A stretch of 54,594 bases of DNA from Cytobacillus praedii (GTDB taxonomy: Bacteria; Bacillota; Bacilli; Bacillales; Cytobacillaceae). The stretch is taken from NCBI RefSeq assembly GCF_001439605.1, contig NZ_LMBX01000032.1, positions 1-54,594 of the forward strand, written 5' to 3'. The translations under genes and the position numbers were made by a program. Below, one piece after another: positions 8,041 through 16,608 of the stretch (position 1 is its first letter; each line of letters starts with the position of its first letter). The notes beneath the pieces are model-generated. The model was not told the origin of the DNA and made no database searches. It saw nothing but the letters and a program-made list of their open reading frames with translations.

Positions 8041-9432
8041 ATGGTGACAACATGGTTCGTCTTATTAAATATTGTTATCTTGATCATTCTTTTAATCGGT
8101 TTATTCTACATGCAGAAGAAGCATATTTCTTTTTCTAAACGTGTTTTTACAGCATTAGGATTAGGGATCATATTTGGGTTTGGGCTGCAGTTCGCTTACG
8201 GATCCGCATCTGAAATCGTAGCAGAATCCTCAGGATGGATTCATTTAGTTGGCGGCGGCTATGTGAAGTTTCTGCAGATGATTGTGATGCCTCTCGTATT
8301 TATCTCCATTTTAGCTGCTTTTACAAAAATGAAATTAAGTAATAATGTTGGAAAGATAAGTTCGCTAATACTCGGTCTGCTAGTTGGCACAACGGCGATA
8401 GCGGCTGCTGTAGGGATTGCAGCAGCAGTAGGATTCGATCTTGAAGCTGTCGAAATTACACAAGGTGAGGCAGAGTCAGCAAGAGGAGAACAACTTGAAC
8501 AAAGCTTTCAAAGTATTGAAGGAAGAACCTTTCCACAGCAAATTCTCGATTTAATTCCAGCCAATCCTTTTCTCGATTTTACAAGTCAGCGTCCAACATC
8601 TACGATAGCAGTCGTCATATTTGCTGCATTCTTAGGAATCGCTTATCTCGGGGTTAGAAGGAAGTCAGCAGAACATGCTGAGCTTTTCTCAAAAATCGTA
8701 GACGCAATTTATGCAGTGGTTATGCGAGTTGTCATTCTTATCTTACGCTTAACCCCATATGGAGTATTGGCGATTATGACAAGAACTGTAGCGATGAGCG
8801 ATGTGGATTCGATACTGAAGCTTGGGAAATTTGTGGTCACATCTTATGTTGCATTAGCCGTCATGTTCTTAATTCATTTATTACTGCTTACATTTGCCGG
8901 TCTTAACCCAGTCACCTATATGAAAAAGGCATTCCCTGTTTTAACCTTTGCTTTTACCTCTCGCACAAGTGCCGGTGCACTTCCATTAAATATTAAAACA
9001 CAAAAGTCCCTTGGGGTGCCTGAGGGGATTGCAAATTTTTCTGGTTCGTTTGGATTATCAATTGGACAGAACGGCTGTGCAGGCATCTATCCTGCGATGC
9101 TGGCTGTGATGATTGCTCCAACAGTAGGGGTTAATCCATTAACACCATCCTTTATCATCACTGTCATTGCAATTGTTGCTGTCAGCTCATTTGGCGTGGC
9201 TGGTGTTGGGGGAGGGGCTACCTTTGCAGCAATATTAGTATTATCGGCATTAAATCTTCCAGTTGCATTAGCAGGATTACTCATATCGATTGAGCCGCTG
9301 ATAGACATGGGGCGAACGGCAGTGAACGTCAGTGGATCCATGACATCAGGGATACTAACAAGCCGGATAACCGGAGAGATAGACAGCAGTGTTTATCATG
9401 ATATGAATGAAAAGATTGAAGCAGAAGCATAA
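8041..9432 (+). CDS. tcyP: L-cystine symporter TcyP (DAACS family)
   Basis: 463 residues, the length of B. subtilis TcyP. A dicarboxylate/amino acid:cation symporter with several membrane segments. Family hallmarks include the serine-rich TFAFTSRTSAGALPLNIKTQ re-entrant loop, FSGSFGLSIGQNGCAGIYPAMLAVM and the GVGGGATFAAI loop. It imports cystine for sulfur supply. It lies behind a roughly 240-bp upstream region in which I could not identify a CymR site or riboswitch. The start is ATG 8041 or GTG 8044, both just after AGGGGGGG. Monocistronic with a strong terminator. Confidence 0.88.
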   Translation: MVTTWFVLLNIVILIILLIGLFYMQKKHISFSKRVFTALGLGIIFGFGLQFAYGSASEIVAESSGWIHLVGGGYVKFLQMIVMPLVFISILAAFTKMKLSNNVGKISSLILGLLVGTTAIAAAVGIAAAVGFDLEAVEITQGEAESARGEQLEQSFQSIEGRTFPQQILDLIPANPFLDFTSQRPTSTIAVVIFAAFLGIAYLGVRRKSAEHAELFSKIVDAIYAVVMRVVILILRLTPYGVLAIMTRTVAMSDVDSILKLGKFVVTSYVALAVMFLIHLLLLTFAGLNPVTYMKKAFPVLTFAFTSRTSAGALPLNIKTQKSLGVPEGIANFSGSFGLSIGQNGCAGIYPAMLAVMIAPTVGVNPLTPSFIITVIAIVAVSSFGVAGVGGGATFAAILVLSALNLPVALAGLLISIEPLIDMGRTAVNVSGSMTSGILTSRITGEIDSSVYHDMNEKIEAEA

Positions 9433-9434
9433 TG

Positions 9435-9472
9435 AAAAAAGTCAGCAGGTCCTTGGACCTGCCGACTTTTTT
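9435..9472 (+). terminator. tcyP terminator
   Basis: GCAGGTCC / GGACCTGC stem around a TT loop, extended by GTC/GAC and flanked by A6 and T7. It is likely to work from both strands, serving also the convergent peptide transporter transcript. Confidence 0.85.
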
Positions 9473-9474
9473 TC

Positions 9475-9598
9475 TGCTTGCGCAAGCGTCTTATCGCCTC
9501 GAGGATCGTAAGCCAATCTGGCTAGAAGGTTAAAGAATAACCTTCCATCCAGATTGGCTTATGCTTGTCGGGGGTGAGCAAGCCGCTTCCGCCTTTCT
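9475..9598 (+). repeat. Family B palindromic repeat, copy B2
   Basis: An imperfect inverted repeat about 124 bp long. The core AAGCCAATCTGG...CCAGATTGGCTT plus AGAAGGTT/AACCTTC forms a long stem, closed outside by ...GCTTGCGC and GCAAGCCGC arms. It occupies the gap between the convergent tcyP and dtpT genes. It is related to copies at 11402, 37902 and 38182. Confidence 0.8.
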
Positions 9599-9600
9599 AG

Positions 9601-10974
9601 TTAATCCATCATTTGCACTAATTTTTTCGATACTGAAAGAAGAATTAACCCTAAGACAATCGCCATTAGACCGATTAGTCCGAAAATTTCAAAGTAACCA
9701 AGGGTTTGTGTGAATGCAGCAAGCTGTCCTGCTAAGATATTTGCTATACCTGAAGCGGCGAGCCAAACACCCATCAATAAAGAGGCAAGCTTTATAGGAG
9801 CAATTCGGCTTACAAGCGAAAGTCCTACTGGTGAAAGCATTAATTCACCCATTGTATGCATGAGATACGTTAAAACGATAAACATGATATTTGCTTTTAC
9901 TTGAATATTAGCTTCATCGCTTCCAGTTTTCATTACAGCAATTAGGAGGATCATGTATCCAAGTCCAAGAAGAACCATCCCAATTCCCATCTTTGAAGGA
10001 ACTTTAATATCCCCACGTTTAGAAGAAGCAAGCTTAACCCAAAGAATGGAGAAAAGTGGAGCTAAAATAACAATAAATACAGGGTTTACTGATTGGAACC
10101 AAGCAGTTGGAACTTCCCAGCCAAAAATTTGTCTGTCGACAAAACGTTCTGTATATAGTGTTAAAGAACTGCCAGCTTGTTCAAAACCAGCCCAGAAGAA
10201 AATGACAAAACAAGTTAAGATAATAATAACAGTCGTTCTTTGTTTTTCTTTCTTAGTAAGTGGTTTATTTTTAGCTTGTGCATCAACAGTTCGATCAGGT
10301 GCGCCAGTTGGCTTCTTCCCGATATCCCCAAGATAGCGGTTCCCAAATACGTTAAAGATTACTTGACCAATAATCATACCGATTGCAGCTGCTAAAAATC
10401 CGTATTTAAAACCATATTGGATGATTCCATCCATAGTTGTTGTTTTAAAGAGATCATTGTATAAGAAACCGATTACTAATGGTGAGAGGAACCCTCCAAT
10501 ATTAATACCCATGTAGAAGATAGTAAATGCTGCATCCCTGCGAGGATCATTCGCTTCATACAATTCTCCAACAATCGTAGAGATATTTGGTTTAAAGAAA
10601 CCGTTTCCAACAATTAACAAGATTAAACCTAAGTATAAGGCTCCTGCACTTTGGTGTGCGAATAAGACAAGGTTACCTACAACCATTGTAATACCGCCGA
10701 TGGTGATTGCAAGACGCTGACCTAAGAAGCGGTCAGATAAGTATCCCCCGACCATTGGGGTGAGGTAAACGGCACCAGTGAAAAATCCGTAAAGCATCAT
10801 TGCATAACTGTCACTAAAGCCCAGTCCACCGCTTACAAATGATGTAGTTAAGTAAAGGACGAGGATCGCTCTCATTCCATAATAACTAAAGCGCTCCCAC
10901 ATTTCTGTTAAGAATAATAAGTACAAACCAGGGGGATGCTTTTTTCTGGCTTTATTGTCTACTGCTGCATCCAT
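9601..10974 (-). CDS. dtpT: Proton-dependent di/tripeptide transporter (POT family)
   Basis: 457 residues, about 12-14 membrane segments. POT/PTR signatures: FLTEMWERFSYYGMRAILVLYL near the N-terminus (the ExxERF motif that couples protons), YLTPMVGGYLSDRFLGQR, and AAFTIFYMGINIGGFLSPLV (the PTR2 signature FYxxINxG). It imports di- and tripeptides with protons. ATG after GGAGGCATAGAAA on the minus strand. The upstream 11 kb region holds an AT-rich promoter zone and repeats. Confidence 0.88.
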   Translation of the reverse strand: MDAAVDNKARKKHPPGLYLLFLTEMWERFSYYGMRAILVLYLTTSFVSGGLGFSDSYAMMLYGFFTGAVYLTPMVGGYLSDRFLGQRLAITIGGITMVVGNLVLFAHQSAGALYLGLILLIVGNGFFKPNISTIVGELYEANDPRRDAAFTIFYMGINIGGFLSPLVIGFLYNDLFKTTTMDGIIQYGFKYGFLAAAIGMIIGQVIFNVFGNRYLGDIGKKPTGAPDRTVDAQAKNKPLTKKEKQRTTVIIILTCFVIFFWAGFEQAGSSLTLYTERFVDRQIFGWEVPTAWFQSVNPVFIVILAPLFSILWVKLASSKRGDIKVPSKMGIGMVLLGLGYMILLIAVMKTGSDEANIQVKANIMFIVLTYLMHTMGELMLSPVGLSLVSRIAPIKLASLLMGVWLAASGIANILAGQLAAFTQTLGYFEIFGLIGLMAIVLGLILLSVSKKLVQMMD

Positions 10975-11041
10975 TTTCTATGCCTCCAATATTTAAAATT
11001 TATAGTCAACTTTATTATTGTAAAGTAATGATAATTTTGTG

Positions 11042-11254
11042 GCAATAGAATCAAAATAAGTGGTAAAACTTAATATATTAGCAATTCATCAAATATTATT
11101 ATTTATAAAATAATGGTGAAGTATACAGGGGAATTTTTGTAATATAATTTTTGAGGAAAATAGGGTAGATAAGAGGCTAAACAAAGCGGTATTCTTTGCG
11201 TAACCTCTTACAAGTAGAATAAAAAAATATAAGCTCTTTATAACATTAAAGAAC
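11042..11254. other. AT-rich intergenic segment with a hairpin
   Basis: No gene seen. The segment is upstream of dtpT and downstream of the purine permease. It contains a two-tier hairpin, TAAGAGG (11170-11176) with CCTCTTA (11204-11210) and an inner CAAAG/CTTTG. On the minus strand it could be a weak terminator of the permease transcript. Confidence 0.4.
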
Positions 11255-11401
11255 TGATTAGCGCCTATCGCCTAACCAAACTTCAGGTCCCCTCCCTACG
11301 ATAAGTCGACATCAATTCGCTATCGCTCATTGTGTCTCCTTTATCTCAGTCGGGTACCTTCCAGTTTGAACGGCGATGACCAAGCCGCCTCCGCTTTTCT
11401 T
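11255..11401 (+). repeat. Family A palindromic repeat, copy A1
   Basis: GCGCCTATCGCC at the left end; CAAACTTCAGG pairs with CCTTCCAGTTTG; inner stem GATAAG...CAAT / ATTG...CTTTATC; right end GGCGATGA. It is directly abutted by a family B copy. Orientation is the same as all other copies in the window. Confidence 0.8.
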
Positions 11402-11526
11402 GATGTCTAGCTTCGGCGGCTAGGGGCTCGAGGTCATAAGCCAACTCGTCAAGAAGGCTAAAGAACAGCCTTCCTGCCGAATCGTCTTATGCTTGTCGCC
11501 CTTGGGCAAGCCGCCTTCGCTTTTCT
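11402..11526 (+). repeat. Family B palindromic repeat, copy B1
   Basis: Begins GATGTCTAGCTTCGGCGGC and ends GCAAGCCGCCTTCGCTTTT. Arms: GGCGGCT/AGCCGCC, AGGGGC/GCCCTT (near match), CATAAGCC/GTCTTATG, AGAAGGCT/AGCCTTC. It ends immediately at the stop codon of the purine permease gene. Confidence 0.8.
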
Positions 11527-11528
11527 AT

Positions 11529-12830
11529 TTAATGCGGTAAAAAGGCAAGCTGATAAAAGAATAAGACAGCAAAAATGTAAACGAGCGGATGAACATCCCG
11601 CCACTTTCCCTTAAAAACCTTCATAATAGGATAAGAAATAAAACCTAGTGCAATTCCTGTGGCAATGCTTGATGTTAAGGGCATGCTCAAAATAATCAGG
11701 AAGGCTGGGAATGCTTCGTCAAGTTCTCCCCACTTAATTTGTGCAATGCTTCCCATCATTAAGCTTCCTACAATAATAAGGGCAGGAGCAGTGATGGCTG
11801 AAAGACCTGACACAGCACTCACTAATGGCCCAAAAAAGGCAGAAATCATAAATAGTACAGCAACGGTCAGAGAGGTTAACCCAGTTCGGCCTCCCGCAGC
11901 TACACCTGCTGTTGATTCAACGAAAGCCGATGTTGGACTTGTCCCAAACATCGCACCAACAGTTGTCGCAATGGAATCAGACAGCAATGCTTCTCTAGCC
12001 CTCGGCATGGTCTTCCCTTTCATTAAACCAGCCTGCTGTGCAACGCCAACCATAGTTCCGGTTGTATCAAAAATGGTCACTAGCAAAAAGGAGAATACAA
12101 CAGCGTATAAGCTATGCTGAATAACGTCACCTAAGGCATGAAACGGATTAAGAATGATTAGACCCTCAGGAAGGGATGGCAATGATAAAAAGCCCTGATC
12201 AAATGAAAGCTGGCCTGTGAAGAAGGCAATTAAACCAGTAACAATCATTCCGAAGAAAAGCGCGCCATTCACGCGTAAAGTCATTAATATTAATGTAACA
12301 GTTAGTCCGATTAAAGCTAAGATCGCTGATGGCTGATGTAAATCTCCAAGTGCAACAAGATTTGACGGATGACTCGTAATAATTCCTGTTTGGCGTAAGC
12401 CAATAAAAGCAATAAATAAACCAATCCCAGAAGTGATTCCGTGTTTTAAATTATCGGGAATGGCTTCAATGAGTTTCGAGCGAAAAGGGGTTAAAGATAA
12501 AATAATGAAAATAATACCTGCGATAAAAACAGCCGCAAAGGCAGTTTGATAATCTATATTTCCATGCGTGCCAACAACTGAATAAGCGAAATATGCATTC
12601 AATCCCATTCCAGGAGCAATGGCAATCGGATAATTGGCGAAAATGGCCATCCACAGTGTCCCGACAATAGCAGCAACGATTGTGGCTGTAAATACTTGTT
12701 CAAAGGGTACTCCTGCATCGGATAAAATTACCGGATTGACAACGACAATATAAACCATTGTTAAAAAGGTTGTTATCCCAGCAAGGACCTCCGTTTTAGC
12801 ATTTGTTTGATTCTCTTTAAGTTTAAACAT
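11529..12830 (-). CDS. NCS2 family purine permease (guanine/hypoxanthine, PbuG/PbuO-like)
   Basis: 433 residues of the AzgA-like NCS2 permeases. Visible: TEVLAGITTFLTMVYIVVVNP near the start, NYPIAIAPGMGLNAYFAYSVV, FSFLLVTIFDTTGTMVGVA and ALLSDSIATTVGAMFGTSPTSAFVEST, where the DxxGT and GTSPT motifs shape the substrate site. It imports guanine and hypoxanthine. ATG at 12830 follows TTGGAGGAACTATC; an in-frame earlier start would read through the ribosome binding site. A pair of PurR boxes sits just upstream, which fits B. subtilis pbuG/pbuO control by PurR. Confidence 0.85.
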   Translation of the reverse strand: MFKLKENQTNAKTEVLAGITTFLTMVYIVVVNPVILSDAGVPFEQVFTATIVAAIVGTLWMAIFANYPIAIAPGMGLNAYFAYSVVGTHGNIDYQTAFAAVFIAGIIFIILSLTPFRSKLIEAIPDNLKHGITSGIGLFIAFIGLRQTGIITSHPSNLVALGDLHQPSAILALIGLTVTLILMTLRVNGALFFGMIVTGLIAFFTGQLSFDQGFLSLPSLPEGLIILNPFHALGDVIQHSLYAVVFSFLLVTIFDTTGTMVGVAQQAGLMKGKTMPRAREALLSDSIATTVGAMFGTSPTSAFVESTAGVAAGGRTGLTSLTVAVLFMISAFFGPLVSAVSGLSAITAPALIIVGSLMMGSIAQIKWGELDEAFPAFLIILSMPLTSSIATGIALGFISYPIMKVFKGKWRDVHPLVYIFAVLFFYQLAFLPH

Positions 12831-12847
12831 GATAGTTCCTCCAAATA

Positions 12848-12881
12848 CGAACATTAAAAAGCACATTTAATATAATATTCG
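12848..12881 (-). promoter_or_regulatory. Paired PurR boxes upstream of the purine permease
   Basis: CGAACATT (12848-12855) and AATATTCG (12874-12881, reverse of CGAATATT) face each other across 18 bp. This matches the Bacillus PurBox arrangement (two CGAAYATT-type boxes inverted, about 16-18 bp apart). They lie 18-51 bp ahead of the start codon. No purine riboswitch aptamer was recognised. Confidence 0.7.
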
Positions 12882-12952
12882 TTATTAGAATGGATTACAA
12901 GTCCTTATTTACTATTATCTATAGAATGAACGAAAATCATTCAGCAGATTGG

Positions 12953-12982
12953 ACACAAAAAAAAGATGGCCGTGTGACCATC
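12953..12982 (-). terminator. Terminator of the DUF47-pit operon
   Basis: On the minus strand GATGG...CCATC is followed by a run of T residues (the A-run at 12957-12964 on the plus strand). It is located 11 nt past the pit stop codon. Confidence 0.75.
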
Positions 12983-12992
12983 CTCAAAAAGC

Positions 12993-13991
12993 TTAAAATA
13001 TAGCATTTAATAAAAGGTAAATAAGTCCTGCAACAGTTGCGGAAATAGGTAAAGTAATGACCCATGTGATTAGCATTCTTTGAGCAGTTCCCCATTTTAC
13101 ACCCTTTAAACGATGCGCTGAGCCAACACCAAGAATAGAAGATGAAATAACATGGGTTGTACTAACTGGCAAATGAATTAAAGTAGAACCGAAAATAATC
13201 ATAGCACCAGTTAAATCTGCTGCTACTCCATTAACAGGTCTAATTTTCATTATTTTGCCGCCGACAGTTTTGATGATTTTCCAGCCGCCAACAGATGTTC
13301 CAAGCCCCATTGCTAGCGCACAGGAAAATTGTACCCAAAACGGAATATCTGTACTTGTTACGTAATTGTTAGCAATTAAAGCCATTGTTATAATTCCCAT
13401 TGCCTTTTGTGCATCATTTGTTCCATGTGTATAGGATTGCAGGGCGGCAGTGAAAATTTGGAAAAAGCGGAAATTTCTGTTTGTTTTTGTTAAATTATTA
13501 TTTTTAAATACAACTTTAAAAATACTGTAAACGATATAACCAACGGCAAAGGCAATTAATGGTGATAAAAGCAGTGCCTCGATAATTTTTAGAAAGCCTT
13601 TATAATTAAGTGATGAAAACCCAGCTGCTGCTATGGCCGCACCAGCAATAGAGCCGATAATCGCATGAGAGGAACTGCTCGGTATTCCATAATACCAAGT
13701 AAGCAAATTCCAGAAAACTGCAGCAATTAGTGCAGCTAAGATGACGAGAGAGCCATTTTCTAAAGTGAACGGGTCAACGATATCCTTCGTGATCGTCTTT
13801 GCCACACCAGTAAAAGTCATGGCACCCACAAAGTTCATAACTGCTGCAAGAATAATTGCATGCCGGGGCTTAAGGGCTTTTGTCGAAACAGCTGTAGCGA
13901 TGGCATTCGCTGTATCGTGAAACCCATTAATGAAATCGAACGCTAATGCCATAACGACAATTAAGATTGTTATTAGTAAAAATCCATCCAT
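12993..13991 (-). CDS. pit: Inorganic phosphate transporter, PiT family
   Basis: 332 residues with about ten membrane helices. PiT signatures: DFINGFHDTANAIATAVST at the N-terminus and the C-terminal twin GAMIIFGSTLIHLPVSTTHVISSSILGVG, plus QSYTHGTNDAQKAMG in the middle. It imports phosphate (often as metal-phosphate) with protons or cations. The ribosome binding site TAAGGAG overlaps the stop of the upstream DUF47 gene, showing tight translational coupling. Confidence 0.9.
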   Translation of the reverse strand: MDGFLLITILIVVMALAFDFINGFHDTANAIATAVSTKALKPRHAIILAAVMNFVGAMTFTGVAKTITKDIVDPFTLENGSLVILAALIAAVFWNLLTWYYGIPSSSSHAIIGSIAGAAIAAAGFSSLNYKGFLKIIEALLLSPLIAFAVGYIVYSIFKVVFKNNNLTKTNRNFRFFQIFTAALQSYTHGTNDAQKAMGIITMALIANNYVTSTDIPFWVQFSCALAMGLGTSVGGWKIIKTVGGKIMKIRPVNGVAADLTGAMIIFGSTLIHLPVSTTHVISSSILGVGSAHRLKGVKWGTAQRMLITWVITLPISATVAGLIYLLLNAIF

Positions 13992-14005
13992 TTTGTTAAA
14001 GCTCC

Positions 14006-14623
14006 TTACGCATTTTTCATAATAATGGTTTCCAAAGTATTTGCTACCCCTTGACAGCTGTCAGCAATTTCTTCTAGATTCTCATAAATTTCTTTCGTTT
14101 GGATTATGCGTACAGGATCCTTCTCAACGGAGAAAAGATGCTTAATAGATTGGCGCAGTACTCCATCACATTTTGATTCATAGTCCTTTATTTTAATCGC
14201 ATGTTCACGGATTTGCTGGAGTTTTTTATTTGATAGAAGTTCAATTGATTTCTCAATTTCATAAGCACAGTTTTTTATTGCATCCACAAATTTAAGCATA
14301 AAGTCATCTGCCTGTGTAATCGAATACATTTCGAATAGGGCTGCACAGTGTTCAATGCCGTCAATGACATCATCCAAACTCATTGCTAGGGCAAGAATAT
14401 CCTCCCGCTCAATCGGTGTGATAAAGGCATTATTTAACTCCTTAATCACCTCATGTACATATGAATCCCCTTTTGATTCATAATCCTTCATTGTCTCAGA
14501 AAAAACTTTCAGATCACTGACATTATTTAGTTTATAATCTGCAAAATAATTTGCACCTTCTTTTACATTGAGTGCAATATTGCTTAACAGCGTATCAAAT
14601 TTATCTTTCTTTTTAAAAGCCAT
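14006..14623 (-). CDS. DUF47 (PhoU-like) Pit accessory protein
   Basis: 205 residues, all-helical, with PhoU-like repeats (DVIDGIEHCAALFEMY, EKSIELLSNKKLQQIREHAIKIKDYESKCDG). DUF47 proteins are typically encoded just upstream of pit genes and are thought to regulate phosphate uptake. Here the two genes are 14 nt apart and in the same direction. GGAGGTTAAAAA precedes the ATG. This matches the ykaA-pit arrangement of B. subtilis. Confidence 0.88.
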   Translation of the reverse strand: MAFKKKDKFDTLLSNIALNVKEGANYFADYKLNNVSDLKVFSETMKDYESKGDSYVHEVIKELNNAFITPIEREDILALAMSLDDVIDGIEHCAALFEMYSITQADDFMLKFVDAIKNCAYEIEKSIELLSNKKLQQIREHAIKIKDYESKCDGVLRQSIKHLFSVEKDPVRIIQTKEIYENLEEIADSCQGVANTLETIIMKNA

Positions 14624-14802
14624 TTTTTAACCTCCAAGGAATAAATATCATCCAAACGAAATAATTTTATACGAAAAATGGCGAATTAGATAGTTATATG
14701 CCTAAAAAAGTTGAAAAAAGTATTTAAAACTACCATTTTTTTTATTATGTGATTATTTTCATGGAAATATGTTTCCAATATACTTACTAAGTAAAACTTA
14801 CA

Positions 14803-14820
14803 TTGTGATTAATGTCACAA
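14803..14820 (+). promoter_or_regulatory. FNR/CRP-type box upstream of the cytochrome c peroxidase
   Basis: TTGTGATTAATGTCACAA is a perfect TGTGA-N6-TCACA palindrome. A TATAAT at 14862-14867 would place the box centre about 62 bp upstream of the transcription start, the usual class I activator position. The rest of the 325-bp gap between the divergent DUF47 and peroxidase genes shows no gene. Confidence 0.6.
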
Positions 14821-14948
14821 ACTTTTCGAAAATGATACGTAAATAAGAATAAGTTTAATTATATAATCACTTTAAAGATGAATGGAAGAAATGGTTATAC
14901 TTTCCACCTCTTCTGATGAATCTAACAAATAAATAGGGGGAGCTATTT

Positions 14949-16013
14949 ATGAAAAAAATGGGTTTAGGGATCTTGCTGCTATTTGTTCTATTAATTCTTG
15001 GTGCTTGCGGTGCCAAAGAGGAAACCGCAGCTCCTGCTGACAAAAATGCGAATGAAACTGAAAAAGAAATTGTCATTGACAAAGAACTTGAAGAGGCTAA
15101 GGCTAAATTTGAACCATTAGGAGAAATTCCGGTTCCAGCTGATAATCCAATGACAGAGGACAAAATAGAATTAGGAAAAACCTTATATTTTGATCCTCGC
15201 CTATCAGGGAATAATGTTCAAAGCTGTATGTCCTGTCACGCGCCAGGAGCAGGCTATGGAGATGGAATGGCAAAGTTTATTGGCTTTGAAGGCTTTAATG
15301 GTCCAAGAAATAGCCCTACCATTATTAATTCCGGCTACTATCCATCAAATTTCTGGGATGGACGCGCTGGCAGCTTAGAGGAACAAGCATTAGGGCCGAT
15401 ACAATCGGAAGTAGAAATGAATCAAGATTTAGATGAGCTAGTGATTGAATTAAATGGGGTTCCAACCTATGTAGAGCGATTTAATACAGTCTTTAATGAC
15501 AAAATATCTGCTGATAATATTGCAAAAGCGATTGCCGCGTTTGAACGAACGATCGTGATAGCTGATACAGCATTTGATCGTTATCTTCAAGGGGAGGAAG
15601 ATGCCATTAGTGTCGATGCAAAAGAGGGAATGAAGTTATTTGCCGGCAAGGCAGGCTGTATTTCTTGTCATGCAGGTCCGCTGCTATCTGATTATAATTA
15701 TCATAATTTAGGTATGAGTGGGGATGAAGGCCGTTTTGCAGTTACGGGAAATGAAGAAGATAAAGGGAAGTTCAGAACATCTGGATTAAGAGGAGTGGCC
15801 CATACTGCACCATTTATGCATGATGGCAGTCTTGAGACCTTGAATGATGTTATTGCTTACTATAATGAAGGCGGCGGAAAACATCCGAATAAAAGCGTTC
15901 AGATGAAACCGCTTAATTTAACTGATAAAGAAATAAATTCACTAGTTGCATTCCTGGAAAGCATGAGCGGGGAACTTCCAGTGGTTGAGAAGCCTGAAAT
16001 CCCAAGTAACTAA
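14949..16013 (+). CDS. Di-heme cytochrome c peroxidase, lipoprotein
   Basis: 354 residues of the MauG/CcpA peroxidase family. The lipobox LGAC puts the lipidated Cys at residue 20, so the enzyme sits on the outer face of the membrane. Two c-type heme sites are visible: CMSCH (93-97) and CISCH (237-241), separated by the family's FWDGRAGSLEEQA and AAFERTI segments. The second domain carries GLRGVAHTAPFMHDGS. It reduces hydrogen peroxide using electrons from the respiratory chain. ATG after AGGGGGAGCTATTT. An FNR-type box upstream suggests induction under oxygen limitation. Confidence 0.92.
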   Translation: MKKMGLGILLLFVLLILGACGAKEETAAPADKNANETEKEIVIDKELEEAKAKFEPLGEIPVPADNPMTEDKIELGKTLYFDPRLSGNNVQSCMSCHAPGAGYGDGMAKFIGFEGFNGPRNSPTIINSGYYPSNFWDGRAGSLEEQALGPIQSEVEMNQDLDELVIELNGVPTYVERFNTVFNDKISADNIAKAIAAFERTIVIADTAFDRYLQGEEDAISVDAKEGMKLFAGKAGCISCHAGPLLSDYNYHNLGMSGDEGRFAVTGNEEDKGKFRTSGLRGVAHTAPFMHDGSLETLNDVIAYYNEGGGKHPNKSVQMKPLNLTDKEINSLVAFLESMSGELPVVEKPEIPSN

Positions 16014-16029
16014 TTGCATTATTGATAAG

Positions 16030-16078
16030 ACCTGTGGAGTCCTTGTGAAATATTGAAAGGGTTCCATAGGTTTTTTTT
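16030..16078 (+). terminator. Terminator after the cytochrome c peroxidase
   Basis: ACCTGTGGA (16030-16038) pairs with TTCCATAGGT (16062-16071) and is followed by eight T residues. Confidence 0.7.
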
Positions 16079-16176
16079 CTATAAATGATTATTCTTTTGT
16101 TTAGGACAATTTTAGTACGGGTAAAAGTGAAGTAACCAATCATTACGAATCCCGGCCATTGCCGTTAATATAGATT

Positions 16177-16205
16177 GCGATTGCTAAGACAGCAATCGCT
16201 TTTTA
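16177..16205 (+). terminator. Second hairpin-T run in the 16.0-16.3 kb gap
   Basis: GCGATTGCT (16177-16185) and AGCAATCGC (16191-16199), a perfect 9-bp stem with a 5-nt loop followed by TTTTT. No gene lies between this and the previous terminator, so it may be a second-stage terminator or the remnant of a lost gene. Confidence 0.6.
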
Positions 16206-16308
16206 CATTTTTCAATCACACAAAAAATTCCATTATATTCCTAAAGGGTTTTTGTAATAAAAACGGAAAAAAGACGAAAACTACGATAAAACAGCAAGGA
16301 GTGATCAA

Positions 16309-16569
16309 ATGTTTACCTTTTTATGGGCATTAATTATAGGTGGAATTATTGGATGGATTGCAGGGATGGTTGTTGGTAAAGATATTCCAGGTGGAGTATT
16401 CGGCAATATTATTGCAGGATTTGTCGGAGCATGGCTTGGGACATTAATTTTTGGTAACTGGGGTCCCGTTGTTGCAGATTTTGCTATTATCCCTGCACTA
16501 ATAGGTGCTGTACTGCTCGTATTTCTTTTAAGCCTGCTGATGAGAGCATTTAGAAAATCGACTGATTAA
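16309..16569 (+). CDS. GlsB/YeaQ/YmgE-type small membrane stress protein
   Basis: 86 residues, three membrane segments and strikingly glycine-rich: LIIGGIIGWIAGMVVG, GVFGNIIAGFVGAWLG and the last ALIGAVLLVFLLSLLM. This is the transglycosylase-associated (YeaQ/YmgE/GlsB) family, small membrane proteins linked to envelope or general stress; the molecular role is unknown. Strong ribosome binding site AAGGAGTGATCAA. Ends in a shared bidirectional terminator. Confidence 0.85.
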   Translation: MFTFLWALIIGGIIGWIAGMVVGKDIPGGVFGNIIAGFVGAWLGTLIFGNWGPVVADFAIIPALIGAVLLVFLLSLLMRAFRKSTD

Positions 16570-16608
16570 AAAATAAAAGCCTTCCAAGATGGAAGGCTTT
16601 TATTTTTT
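16570..16608. terminator. Bidirectional terminator between glsB-like and rluA-like genes
   Basis: AAAAGCCTTCC...GGAAGGCTTTT with A- and T-rich flanks on both sides. It overlaps the last codons of the minus-strand pseudouridine synthase gene. Confidence 0.85.

Noticed and set aside
12848..12950. Purine riboswitch ahead of the purine permease
   Set aside because: No conserved three-way junction sequence of the purine aptamer is visible; only PurR boxes were found.
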